Assembly (NCBI RefSeq): GCF_000159095.1
Contig: NZ_GG666297.1
Location: forward strand, 284,034-348,033
DNA: 64,000 nt
Direction of reading: 5' to 3'
Origin: Anaerococcus tetradius ATCC 35098
Lineage (GTDB): Bacteria > Bacillota > Clostridia > Tissierellales > Peptoniphilaceae
Below the pieces are notes generated by a model. That model was not told where the DNA came from. It made no database searches and saw only the letters and a list, made by a program, of their open reading frames with translations. Below are positions 35,901 through 45,265 of this stretch, in pieces. The position numbers were made by a program, and so were the translations under genes. Every line of letters begins with the position of its first letter. Position 1 is the first letter of the stretch.

Positions 35901-36213
35901 TAATTATAAAAAATTTTATAACCTAGGAGTAAATAAATAATACGCAATACTTGATCAGTATTAACAAAATTTGAAGCAACAAAATTGTAATCGAAAGCAA
36001 TAAAAAATTCTTCAACTTTGAGGAGGAGTTGAGAAGGATTATTTAAGTTAAAAAAATTCTTTTATTCAACAATCCATAAAGGTACGTTACAGGGAAAAAG
36101 GTATTTATGACAAATCAGTACACATATTTAACAAAAAAATCGAGTTTAGAAAGTGATTGTTCAAGTTATTTTCTGACTTATATATGAATTATATAGTAGG
36201 AGTATAAATTTCT

Positions 36214-37443
36214 ATGTCTAATTTAAATTTACTATTTTTATCACTGGGTCGATATAATGAGCACAACATAACTGAAAATGGAATATACACCAGTTTGTTA
36301 CGAGAATTTACCAAAAGCAATTATAATGTATATATAATTTCCCCTATAGAGAGAAGGGATTATATAGGTGAAATAGAAAAGTTAAAATTTATTAATGATA
36401 TACATTATTTAGATGTAAAAATAGGAAATATTACAAAAACAAATAAAATTGAAAAGGGAATTGCAACTATAAATATAGAAAATCAATTTTTAAGAGCTAT
36501 CAAAGTTTGGCTTTCTGATGTTAAATTTGATATTGTGATTTATCCAACTCCACCAATCACTTTTTATAAGGTAATAAAATACTTAAAAAGAAGAGATGGA
36601 GCCCTAACATATTTGATGCTTAAAGACATATTTCCTCAAAATGCTGTCGATTTAGGTTTTTTTAGCAAAAAAAGTCTAATATATAAATATTTTAGAAAAA
36701 AAGAAAAAAAGCTTTATGAAATATCTGATTATATAGGTTGTATGTCTAAGGCAAATGTGGATTATTTATTAAAATGTAACCCAAGTTTAGATGAAAAAAA
36801 AGTTGAGATATTTCCTAATAGTATAGAACCAGTAAATTTAAGCATTGATGAAGAAGAAATATATTTTGTAAGAGAGAAGTATAATTTACCTCATGATAAA
36901 AGAATATTTATTTATGGAGGAAATTTAGGTAAACCACAAGGTTTGACTTTTCTGTTAAATTGTATAGAAAGTATAAAAAGTATAGATGATATTATGTTTC
37001 TTATGGTGGGTAATGGAACAGAATTTGAGTATATTGTAAAAATGAAAGATGAACTTAATCTTTATAATCTGAGAATAATGGCAAAATTATCAAAGGATGA
37101 CTTTGACAAATTAGTAGCTTCTTCTGATGTGGGGATTATATCATTGGATCACAGATTTACTATTCCTAATTATCCTAGTAGAATATTGTCTTATATGCAA
37201 TCTAAGATTCCTATTTTAGCAATAACAGATAATAATTCAGATATTGGTTTAGATATTATAAAAAATAACATGGGATGGCGGTGTAAGAAAAATTCTATAA
37301 ATGAATTTCGCGAGATTATAAGTGAAATAATGACGGATTTTAATATCCACAATATTTCAGAGAAGAAAGAAAATTCGTTCGAATATTTAAAAAATAATTT
37401 TGATATAAAAAAATCAATAATGAATATAATTAATAAAATATGA
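36214..37443 (+). CDS. Glycosyltransferase family 4
   Basis: The 409-residue protein has the two-Rossmann (GT-B) plan. The C-terminal half carries IFIYGGNLGKPQGLTFLL, MVGNGTEFEYI, SDVGIISLDHRFTIPNYPSRILSYMQSKIP and GLDI, typical of WbuB-like enzymes. The N-terminal half includes YPTPPITFYKVIKYLKRR and MLKDIFPQNAVDLG. It should add one sugar of the capsule repeat unit at the inner membrane face; donor and linkage cannot be read from sequence. Codon use is very AT-rich like its neighbours. Confidence 0.88.
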   Translation: MSNLNLLFLSLGRYNEHNITENGIYTSLLREFTKSNYNVYIISPIERRDYIGEIEKLKFINDIHYLDVKIGNITKTNKIEKGIATINIENQFLRAIKVWLSDVKFDIVIYPTPPITFYKVIKYLKRRDGALTYLMLKDIFPQNAVDLGFFSKKSLIYKYFRKKEKKLYEISDYIGCMSKANVDYLLKCNPSLDEKKVEIFPNSIEPVNLSIDEEEIYFVREKYNLPHDKRIFIYGGNLGKPQGLTFLLNCIESIKSIDDIMFLMVGNGTEFEYIVKMKDELNLYNLRIMAKLSKDDFDKLVASSDVGIISLDHRFTIPNYPSRILSYMQSKIPILAITDNNSDIGLDIIKNNMGWRCKKNSINEFREIISEIMTDFNIHNISEKKENSFEYLKNNFDIKKSIMNIINKI

Positions 37444-37455
37444 TAGGTGATAAAA

Positions 37456-38592
37456 TTGAGAATATTAATTTTTATGTCAGGATTTTTTCCTGGCAAAAAA
37501 TATGGAGGACCTCCAGTAAGTATAAATAACTTTTGTAATCTAATGAACGATGAAGAAGTATATATTGTATGTACAGATCATGATTTGGGAGAAACAAAAA
37601 GATATGATTCTATTAATAGAGGTTGGAATGACAGAGGAAACTGTAAGGTATTGTATTTAGAAGATAAAGAATATGGCTATTCTAACTTAAATAAAATAGC
37701 AATTGATTTAAAACCAGATTTGATATATCTTCAGAGTTTATTTAGTAGGTCAACATATTATGGATTAAGAATAGGCAAAGTTAATAATATAAAGATTTTA
37801 TTAGCTCCACGTGGGGAGTTGAATAGTGGAGCTTTTAGGAAAAAATATAAAAAAATTCCATATATATATTTTTTGAAAATTTTTAAATTAATTAAAGATA
37901 TATATTTTCAATCAACTAGTATTGAAGAATCTAGTTCAATTAAAAAACAATTGAAAGTAAGCGATAATAATATTCATCTTTTGCATAATATTCCATCAGC
38001 TCCTCAAAATCATTATTTTTATAGTGAGAAGGTATCAGGTAAAGGTAAATTTGTTTTTATTTCTAGGATTCATCCAAAAAAAAATTTATTATCTGCTATA
38101 AGATATTTTAATAATATAAATGGGGAAGTTTTATTTGATATATATGGTCCTATTGAAAGTAAAAAATATTGGAAATCGTGTCAAGATGAAATAAGAAAGT
38201 TAAAATCTAATATTCAAGTAAATTATTGTGGAATCATACCACATTCTATGGTTCATGATGTATTTAGTAAGTATGATGCTTTTATTTTTCCAACATTTAG
38301 TGAAAATTTTGGTCATGTAATAGCCGAAGCTTTATCAGTGGGTACAATAGTATTAATAAGCGATAAGACGCCTTGGAATTATTTGAAAAATAAAGGTGTT
38401 GGGTATGTGATACCCTTAACTCAGAAAAAAATGTATACTAAGGTTATTCAGAAAATAGTTGACATGAACGATGATGAGATTAGATTAATAAAAGAAAGAA
38501 TAGTTAGATACATAGAAAACAATAATAGATATAAAGAACTTAAAATAGAATATTTAAATTGTTTTAAAAGTATAATTAAGGAATATCAATGA
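37456..38592 (+). CDS. Glycosyltransferase family 4
   Basis: This ~378-residue GT-B protein opens RILIFMSGFFPGKKYGGPP and has FVFISRIHPKKNLLSAI, FDIYGPIES and the donor-site FPTFSENFGHVIAEALSVGT, where the E-x7-E pattern is present. I start it at TTG 37456 because AGGTGAT lies just upstream; GTG 37447 adds three residues. It starts shortly after the previous glycosyltransferase and overlaps the next by 4 bp. It probably adds another repeat-unit sugar. Confidence 0.87.
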   Translation: MRILIFMSGFFPGKKYGGPPVSINNFCNLMNDEEVYIVCTDHDLGETKRYDSINRGWNDRGNCKVLYLEDKEYGYSNLNKIAIDLKPDLIYLQSLFSRSTYYGLRIGKVNNIKILLAPRGELNSGAFRKKYKKIPYIYFLKIFKLIKDIYFQSTSIEESSSIKKQLKVSDNNIHLLHNIPSAPQNHYFYSEKVSGKGKFVFISRIHPKKNLLSAIRYFNNINGEVLFDIYGPIESKKYWKSCQDEIRKLKSNIQVNYCGIIPHSMVHDVFSKYDAFIFPTFSENFGHVIAEALSVGTIVLISDKTPWNYLKNKGVGYVIPLTQKKMYTKVIQKIVDMNDDEIRLIKERIVRYIENNNRYKELKIEYLNCFKSIIKEYQ

Positions 38593-39734
38593 TTTATTAT
38601 GTTGCATATTATAATCCAATAGAAGAAATAAACAGGCGTACTCCTAATTTTGCGGCTGAAGATAAAATAGATTATATTTGTGATACGATTAATGATATTG
38701 GCGAAAAAGTTACCATACTATCAAATTCTAAATCATTAATAAGGAAATTTTTACAAACAACACAATATATAGAATCTGACAATAAAAAGATTATTATGTT
38801 TGCATCACTACCAAAATTAAATATATTTCTCCATATTATAAACGTATTATTTGGATATTTACAGTTATCCTGGTATTTAGTTAAAAATGTTAATAATGAT
38901 GATACTGTCATTGTTTATCATTCTTTAGGATACAGAAATTTAATTAAAAATATTAAATTAATAAAAAGGTTTAGATATATTCTTGAAGTTGAAGAGTTAT
39001 ATAAACACATCAATGACAACAAATCATCGTTTAAAAATAAAGAACACAAAGTATTTAAATATCCAGATGCCTACATATTTTCTAACTCTGAGCTTAACAA
39101 TGTAGTTAACAAATATCATAAGCCATCAGTTGTAGTTAATGGTGTATATAGGGCAAATACAACTAAATTCAAGAAATTAAATAATAAATCTATACGAATA
39201 GTTTATGCTGGTTCTTTAGAAAAACAAAAAGGAGTCGACTATGTAATTAAATCATGTGAATTTTTAAATAAAGATTATGACATGAGGATAATAGGTTTTG
39301 GTTCGGAAAGCGATATAAGAAGAGTTAAATCATTAATTTTAGAAGTTAAAAATAGTAGCAGATGTAAAATACAGTATGATGGATTATTTAAAGGAGAAGA
39401 TTATATTAGCTATTTGCAGAAGTTTGATATAGGAATATGTATACAAGATCCTAATGATGAATTTAATAAATATGAATTTCCTTCAAAAATTTTATCGTAC
39501 ATGTCGAATGGGTTAAGTGTTGTAGTGAATAAGTTGGAGCAAGTTGAGAATAGTGACTTACATGAATATCTTACTGTTTCCGAAGGAATAGATGCTTATA
39601 AAATATCAGAAGCAATTAAGAGAGTGGACATGAATGAAAACTCTAATGTAGATATCTTAAAAGGTTTAGACGAACAATTTAAATTAAAACTCTATAAATT
39701 AATAAAAGGAGAATTAGGGGATGCTAATGAATAA
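38589..39734 (+). CDS. Glycosyltransferase (GT4-like)
   Basis: The 381-residue protein is a divergent GT-B enzyme. Visible are RIVYAGSLEKQKGVDYVIKS, MRIIGFGSESDI, GEDYISYLQKFDIGICIQDP and EFPSKILSYMSNGLSVV, matching the second half of family 4 enzymes. The first half is poorly conserved. It overlaps the upstream glycosyltransferase by 4 bp (ATGA) and the downstream deacetylase gene by 14 bp, so it belongs to the same transcript. Confidence 0.82.
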   Translation: MIYYVAYYNPIEEINRRTPNFAAEDKIDYICDTINDIGEKVTILSNSKSLIRKFLQTTQYIESDNKKIIMFASLPKLNIFLHIINVLFGYLQLSWYLVKNVNNDDTVIVYHSLGYRNLIKNIKLIKRFRYILEVEELYKHINDNKSSFKNKEHKVFKYPDAYIFSNSELNNVVNKYHKPSVVVNGVYRANTTKFKKLNNKSIRIVYAGSLEKQKGVDYVIKSCEFLNKDYDMRIIGFGSESDIRRVKSLILEVKNSSRCKIQYDGLFKGEDYISYLQKFDIGICIQDPNDEFNKYEFPSKILSYMSNGLSVVVNKLEQVENSDLHEYLTVSEGIDAYKISEAIKRVDMNENSNVDILKGLDEQFKLKLYKLIKGELGDANE

Positions 39735-40365
39735 TATTTTAATGGTTGGAGCACATTTTGATGATGTTGAGTTGGGTGTCGGTGGTACAGCTGCAAAGCT
39801 TGCATCTGAAGGAAAAAATGTATATAAAATAACTTTAACTGATAATGTTACAAAATTTGATGATATGAATATAAATGTAGAATATGAATCAAGTAAAAAG
39901 CAAAGCGCTAAAGCTTGTAGAATATTAGGAATCAAAGAAATTATCGATTTCGAACCAGCTGAGTGCTCTAAGCTTGAATACTCTCAAGAAATAATGCAGA
40001 GAGTTGAAAAAATAATATATGAATATAATATTGATACTATATTTATGCATTTTAACGCTGACATGAACACAGATCATGTTGCTGCATCTAGAATATGCTT
40101 AACAGCTGGCAGACATTGTAAAAATATTATTCAGTTTCAATCTAATGGATATGTTTTAGAAAATGTCTATTATCCAACGTTCTTTATAGATATCTCAAAT
40201 TTTATTGATAAGAAAAAAGAGGCTCTAAATTGTTATGGATCAGAACACAATAGATTTAATAGATTATTCGAATCATCTATTGAAAGATGCCATGTTTGGG
40301 GTTATGCTAATAAGGTAGAATATGCTGAAGGATTTAATATTATAAAAATGCTTATGGATATTTAA
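39721..40365 (+). CDS. PIG-L/LmbE-family N-deacetylase
   Basis: The 214-residue zinc enzyme has the family signature AHFDDVELGVGG and the second metal motif HFNADMNTDHVAASR. Such proteins remove acetyl groups from GlcNAc-type sugars or related amides. In a capsule locus it may free an amine on a sugar of the repeat unit, possibly the site used by the ATP-grasp enzyme, which is inference. Two start codons, 39721 and 39727, are both possible; AAAGGAGAATTAGGGG precedes them. Confidence 0.9.
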   Translation: MLMNNILMVGAHFDDVELGVGGTAAKLASEGKNVYKITLTDNVTKFDDMNINVEYESSKKQSAKACRILGIKEIIDFEPAECSKLEYSQEIMQRVEKIIYEYNIDTIFMHFNADMNTDHVAASRICLTAGRHCKNIIQFQSNGYVLENVYYPTFFIDISNFIDKKKEALNCYGSEHNRFNRLFESSIERCHVWGYANKVEYAEGFNIIKMLMDI

Positions 40366-40378
40366 TGGAGACTAACAT

Positions 40379-41590
40379 ATGATTAGTAATAATGTAGTTG
40401 ATATAGATAATAAAGGAGAAGTAAATAAATTAGAAAACTTTTTCTTTTGGGGAATAACTATTGACATTTTTTTCTTACCTTATTTATCAAGCATATCAAT
40501 TAGTATCTCTGTAATTTTAGTTATTTTGTGGATGATAATAAGAGTGCAGAATTTGAAAGTATATAAAGAGGAAGCTTTGTTTATTTTTATGGCTATTCTA
40601 ATGTTATTTGGAACATTAATTAATCCTCTGTATAGTGGAAGAGCTAAATTTGAAACATCATTTATTACTGCTATAAAGAGATACTTTCAGTATGTTTTAT
40701 GTTTTAGTGTATATTTTTTTTATAAGAATTATTTTAAAACTAATAATGTTGATATAGAGAGAATTCTGATATTATTTATTTTTTATATTGCTTTCTTTGC
40801 ACTATTATATAAAATATTTCCAAACATATATGCTAACATAAAAATCAAGTTAAATCCAGCAGATAATCACACTAGAAGATATTTGTCTAATCAAGTTCAA
40901 TATAGATTTAACTATTTATGGACTGATCCTAATAATATATCTTATATGTTATCGGGTATAGCAGGTTTCCTAATTTTTAAAGATATTAATTATTTAAAAA
41001 AAAATGTATTATTGATATTAATTTGTTTTACTGAATTATGTACTGCTAGCAATGGTGGTATTATAATGTTATTGTTAGTATTATCTTTACAAATTATATT
41101 TAAATTTTTATATTTAATAAAATCAAGAATTAATATCAATAAAATATTATTTATGTTATTTCTATTGGCTTTGCTAATTCTTATTTATAGATATACAAGT
41201 TTATATAAATATATATATAATAATTATATTAGAATTACTCTAGAAAGAGCTAGTTATTATTCATCAAGTTCAGGGGGACGTTTTGACGATTTAGTAAACT
41301 CTTTTAAATATCTTGAGCCATTTATGTTAATATTAGGATCAGGTAACGAGGGATTCGCTTCCGAAATTGGGCATATATATTGGATAGGTATGTATGGAGG
41401 TATCTCTTACCTAATTTTTATGTATATAATGTTTAGAGTGAAACTAAATAAAAACTACAAAAAATTTATATGGATGATTCCATTTTTTGTTGGATTTACA
41501 ATGAATATAGCAATTGGTGAGTACAAATGGATGGCTATTTATTTATTTTTATTAGCATATTCACGATATGGAGGTATGGCTAATGAATAA
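40379..41590 (+). CDS. Wzy-type polysaccharide polymerase
   Basis: This 403-residue protein has about ten hydrophobic segments and little recognisable sequence, as is usual for Wzy. The large loop with RRYLSNQVQYRFNYLWTDPNN and the later SSSSGGRFDDLVNSFKYL and LGSGNEGFASEIGHIYW resemble O-antigen ligase/polymerase loops. It would join repeat units outside the membrane. Its neighbour Wzx and the glycosyltransferases make this the obvious role. Confidence 0.85.
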   Translation: MISNNVVDIDNKGEVNKLENFFFWGITIDIFFLPYLSSISISISVILVILWMIIRVQNLKVYKEEALFIFMAILMLFGTLINPLYSGRAKFETSFITAIKRYFQYVLCFSVYFFYKNYFKTNNVDIERILILFIFYIAFFALLYKIFPNIYANIKIKLNPADNHTRRYLSNQVQYRFNYLWTDPNNISYMLSGIAGFLIFKDINYLKKNVLLILICFTELCTASNGGIIMLLLVLSLQIIFKFLYLIKSRININKILFMLFLLALLILIYRYTSLYKYIYNNYIRITLERASYYSSSSGGRFDDLVNSFKYLEPFMLILGSGNEGFASEIGHIYWIGMYGGISYLIFMYIMFRVKLNKNYKKFIWMIPFFVGFTMNIAIGEYKWMAIYLFLLAYSRYGGMANE

Positions 41591-42989
41591 AAGCAAACAG
41601 CTTATTAAGAATACTATAATTTTAAGTTTTGGTAATTTAAGTACTAAAATATTAACATTTTTGCTATTACCATTGTATACAGCTGTCTTATCAACTGATG
41701 ACTATGGTCTAATCGATGTTTTAATTACTTTTAGTGGACTCTTGGTTCCATTTGTCACTATGGAAATGGGTTCAGGTGTATTTAGATTTTTAATAGAAAA
41801 AGAAACTATACTTGAAAAGAAGCAAGTTATTTCCACAGGAATAATATCCTCATTAGTTGGTATATCAATTTCTACAATATTAATACTAATAGTAAGTGTT
41901 TTTTATAAAATACCACATTTTACTGCTTTTTTAATGTATTATTCCACTACATCGCTATTAGTAATAGTGTCCAATATAATAAGAGGTTTTGGAAATAATG
42001 TATTATATTCTTTTTCAAATTTTATAATAACTCTTAGTTCTCTTATCTTGAATGTTATTTTTATAGTTTGTCTAAAAAAGGGGGCAGTATCTATTCTAAT
42101 TTCAGCATCCATTGGTAATACCATAGGTATATCTCTTATGATAATTGGAGAAAAACTATGGAAGTATATAGCTGTTAAAAATTTTGATAAAATAACATAT
42201 AAAGACATTACTGAATACACTTTACCTTTGATACCAAATACTGTATCATGGTGGGTCGTTAGCGCATCTGATAGATTAATAATTTTATTATTTTTAGGAG
42301 CCTCAGCAAATGGTATATACGCTATATCAAATAAAATACCCGGGATTTATGCTACATTATTTACGGTATATAATCTAGCATGGACTGAATCAGTTTTAAG
42401 AAATGAAAGCGATAGTTTTTTTGTAGAGAATACCTTTCATAAAAGTGTAACAATTATGTCATATACTATTTTAGGAATTATAATCTGTACAAGTTTATTT
42501 TTCAATAAACTAATAGGACCGAATTATCAGGATAGTTATTGGCATATATTTATACTATTAATTTCTATTTTTTTATCGTCTTGTTCGTCGTTATTAGGAG
42601 CTATACTTAGCGCTAAATATAAGAGTAAAATGATTATGAAAACAACTATAGTTGGAGCTTTATTAAATATATTATTAAACTTTGTTGGAATTAAAATAAT
42701 AGATCTTTACGCTGCATCTTTATCTACGTTGATTTCTTATTTCGTTATTCTATGTGTGCGACTTAACAATTGCAAACAATGGTATAATTTAAAGTTGTAC
42801 AAAAGAGAAGATATTTTATTTATTCCTCTTATAGTTTTAACTATTTTTTCTTTTTCGATAAGAAATATATGGTTAAATATAACAAGTATTTTTTGTATAG
42901 TTTTATTATTCAGCATACAAAATTATAAATCGATTTTAAGTGGTTTTAAACTATTATTAAATAAAATACAAAATTTAAAGAGAAATTAA
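41583..42989 (+). CDS. Wzx-type oligosaccharide flippase
   Basis: The 468-residue membrane protein has about 12-14 hydrophobic segments with typical openings NTIILSFGNLSTKILTFLLLPLYTAVLSTDDYG and YTLPLIPNTVSWWVVSASDRLIIL. It should flip the undecaprenyl-linked repeat unit. I start at ATG 41583, placed 8 bp after GGAGG; the ATG at 41568 has no ribosome site. It overlaps wzy by 8 bp. Confidence 0.92.
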   Translation: MNKSKQLIKNTIILSFGNLSTKILTFLLLPLYTAVLSTDDYGLIDVLITFSGLLVPFVTMEMGSGVFRFLIEKETILEKKQVISTGIISSLVGISISTILILIVSVFYKIPHFTAFLMYYSTTSLLVIVSNIIRGFGNNVLYSFSNFIITLSSLILNVIFIVCLKKGAVSILISASIGNTIGISLMIIGEKLWKYIAVKNFDKITYKDITEYTLPLIPNTVSWWVVSASDRLIILLFLGASANGIYAISNKIPGIYATLFTVYNLAWTESVLRNESDSFFVENTFHKSVTIMSYTILGIIICTSLFFNKLIGPNYQDSYWHIFILLISIFLSSCSSLLGAILSAKYKSKMIMKTTIVGALLNILLNFVGIKIIDLYAASLSTLISYFVILCVRLNNCKQWYNLKLYKREDILFIPLIVLTIFSFSIRNIWLNITSIFCIVLLFSIQNYKSILSGFKLLLNKIQNLKRN

Positions 42990-43022
42990 ATGATTTGATA
43001 CTGCTTTATACAAGGAGATAAT

Positions 43023-44195
43023 ATGAAAAAAATTATTAGACATGCACTTCTGTTACTTAGATCTATAACTTATTATCTTTATACTTATTTTCATATTAAA
43101 GATCACAAACTATGGTTATTTGGTGCGTGGAAAGGAACAACCTATAATGACAACTCTAAGTACCTTTTTGAATATGTTCTAGAGAACCACCAGGAAATTA
43201 ATGCTTTTTGGTTGACTAAAAATCAAGATGTGTATGATTATTTAAATAATAAGGGTTATCCGGTTAAATTTTATCCATCAAAAGAAGCCAATAAAATGAT
43301 TGCTGAAGCCGGATACTTATTTCAAACAGAAGGATTTAAGGATATAGGTTATTATCCAGTTGCAAGAGCCAAAGTTATACAATTATGGCATGGAAGCCCT
43401 ATAAAAAACTTAGCTTGGTTTAAAAGAAACAGTAACGCTTTAAAAGATATATTTATAAGATTAGAAAATGGGGATAGACGTAAATTTCGTTGGACTAGTA
43501 CTTCCGATTTTTATACCAGGTTTCATAATAAAGTATTTGATATTCCTATAGATAATTTTATTAACACTGGCTCACCAAGATGCGATGCAATCATGATGCC
43601 TGGTGATTCTTTAATTGATAAAATTAAAACGAAAAATGATTTTAATAAAACGATATTGTATCTCCCTACACATAGAAATTGGGGAGATGATTTCAATTTT
43701 GACTTCATTTTAGAGGGATTGAATATAGTTGAAAAAAAACTTAGTGGTTCTAATATATGCTTTGTTTATAAACCGCATCCAAATGAAGCAAATTTAATAA
43801 AATCAAAAATTCCTAACTTTAAAAATATAATTGTATTAGATGGCCTTTCACAGGAGCAACAGGATTTATATGGATATTTATATAAATGTGATATACTAGT
43901 TAGTGATTATTCAAGTGTAGCTATAGACTATTTACTTCTGGATAATCCAATAGTTTTGTTTCCATACGATTTGGAAAATTATATTGAAAATGATGGTGGA
44001 GTGACACAAGAATATTTTGATTTACAAGTTGGTCCTTTTACTTATTCTTGGGATCAAATGATTTTAAAAGTATTAGAATTATTAGAGAATGACACCTGGA
44101 AAGATAAAAGATATGCTGCTAATAAATTCTATAATGAATTTAATGATGGGAATAGTTGTGAAAAAATAGTAGATTATATATTGAATGAAATATAA
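43023..44195 (+). CDS. CDP-glycerol glycerophosphotransferase family protein (TagB/TagF-like)
   Basis: The 390-residue protein matches the C-terminal catalytic part of TagF/TagB: WLFGAWKGTTYNDNSKYLFEYV, the QLWHGSPIKNL histidine motif, ILYLPTHRNWGDD, VYKPHPNEANL and LVSDYSSVAIDYLLLDNPIV. It should add glycerol phosphate from CDP-glycerol to the sugar chain. The cytidylyltransferase gene tagD lies 3.6 kb downstream in the same locus, supplying the donor. AAGGAGATAAT precedes the ATG. Confidence 0.9.
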   Translation: MKKIIRHALLLLRSITYYLYTYFHIKDHKLWLFGAWKGTTYNDNSKYLFEYVLENHQEINAFWLTKNQDVYDYLNNKGYPVKFYPSKEANKMIAEAGYLFQTEGFKDIGYYPVARAKVIQLWHGSPIKNLAWFKRNSNALKDIFIRLENGDRRKFRWTSTSDFYTRFHNKVFDIPIDNFINTGSPRCDAIMMPGDSLIDKIKTKNDFNKTILYLPTHRNWGDDFNFDFILEGLNIVEKKLSGSNICFVYKPHPNEANLIKSKIPNFKNIIVLDGLSQEQQDLYGYLYKCDILVSDYSSVAIDYLLLDNPIVLFPYDLENYIENDGGVTQEYFDLQVGPFTYSWDQMILKVLELLENDTWKDKRYAANKFYNEFNDGNSCEKIVDYILNEI

Positions 44196-44220
44196 ATTAA
44201 AATCTATATTGGAGGTATAT

Positions 44221-45258
44221 ATGTCTTTATTTAAGAATAAAGTTTTAATGATAACAGGAGGTACTGGTTCTTTTGGTAATGTTGTTCTGAATCGTTTTTT
44301 GGAAACAGATATAAAAGAAATTAGAATATTCTCACGTGATGAGAAAAAACAAGACGACATGAGGCATAAATTTCAAGCAAGCATGGCTGAAGTTGCTGAC
44401 AAGATAAAATTTTACATTGGTGATGTAAGAGATTTAAACTCTTGCAGAACTGCTATGCATGGCGTAGATTATATTTTTCATGCAGCAGCTCTAAAACAAG
44501 TTCCATCTTGCGAATTTTTCCCAATGGAAGCAGTAAAGACAAATGTAATAGGTACAGATAATGTTCTTACTGCTGCGATAGATGAGGGAGTAGAGGCGGT
44601 TATTTGCTTATCCACAGATAAAGCATCATATCCAATAAATGCTATGGGTATGTCTAAGGCAATTGAGGAGAAAGTTGCCATTGCAAAATCTCGTAATTCT
44701 GGGAAGACAAAAATTTGTTGTACAAGATATGGAAATGTAATGTGTTCTAGAGGATCCGTTATTCCATTATGGATAGATCAGATAAAAGCAGGAAATCCTA
44801 TTACTATCACAGAACCATCTATGACAAGATTTATAATGAGTTTAGAAGAAGCGGTTGATTTAGTATTATTTGCCTTTGAGCATGGCGAAAATGGTGACCT
44901 TTTAATTAAAAAATCACCAGCATGCACTATCCAAACACAGGCTGAAGCAGTTTGTGAACTATTTGCAGGAAACAAAGAAGCTATAAAAATTATAGGCATT
45001 CGTCATGGTGAAAAAATGTATGAAACCCTACTTACTAATGAAGAGTGTGAGAAAGCCATAGACATGGGTGATTTTTATAGGGTTCCAGCTGATAATAGGA
45101 GTCTAAATTATGATCAGTTTTTTGTAGATGGCGATGAATCTAGGAATACATTATCTGAGTTTAATTCCAATAATACAAGGATGTTAACTGTAGAAGAAAC
45201 TAAAGATAAAATTGCAGCACTTGATTACATTCAAGATAGATTAAACGAAGATAAGTAA
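44221..45258 (+). CDS. capE: UDP-GlcNAc 4,6-dehydratase/5-epimerase (CapE/FnlA)
   Basis: This 345-residue short-chain dehydrogenase has ITGGTGSFGNVVLNRF, HAAALKQVPSCEFFP, STDKASYPINAMGMSKAIEEK and YGNVMCSRGSVIPLW, characteristic of CapE/FnlA. It begins UDP-N-acetyl-L-fucosamine synthesis by dehydrating and epimerising UDP-GlcNAc. The ATG at 44221 is right after GGAGGTATAT; the open frame extends further but the longer form has no ribosome site. capG and capF follow, completing the pathway. Confidence 0.94.
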   Translation: MSLFKNKVLMITGGTGSFGNVVLNRFLETDIKEIRIFSRDEKKQDDMRHKFQASMAEVADKIKFYIGDVRDLNSCRTAMHGVDYIFHAAALKQVPSCEFFPMEAVKTNVIGTDNVLTAAIDEGVEAVICLSTDKASYPINAMGMSKAIEEKVAIAKSRNSGKTKICCTRYGNVMCSRGSVIPLWIDQIKAGNPITITEPSMTRFIMSLEEAVDLVLFAFEHGENGDLLIKKSPACTIQTQAEAVCELFAGNKEAIKIIGIRHGEKMYETLLTNEECEKAIDMGDFYRVPADNRSLNYDQFFVDGDESRNTLSEFNSNNTRMLTVEETKDKIAALDYIQDRLNEDK

Positions 45259-45265
45259 TTATTTA

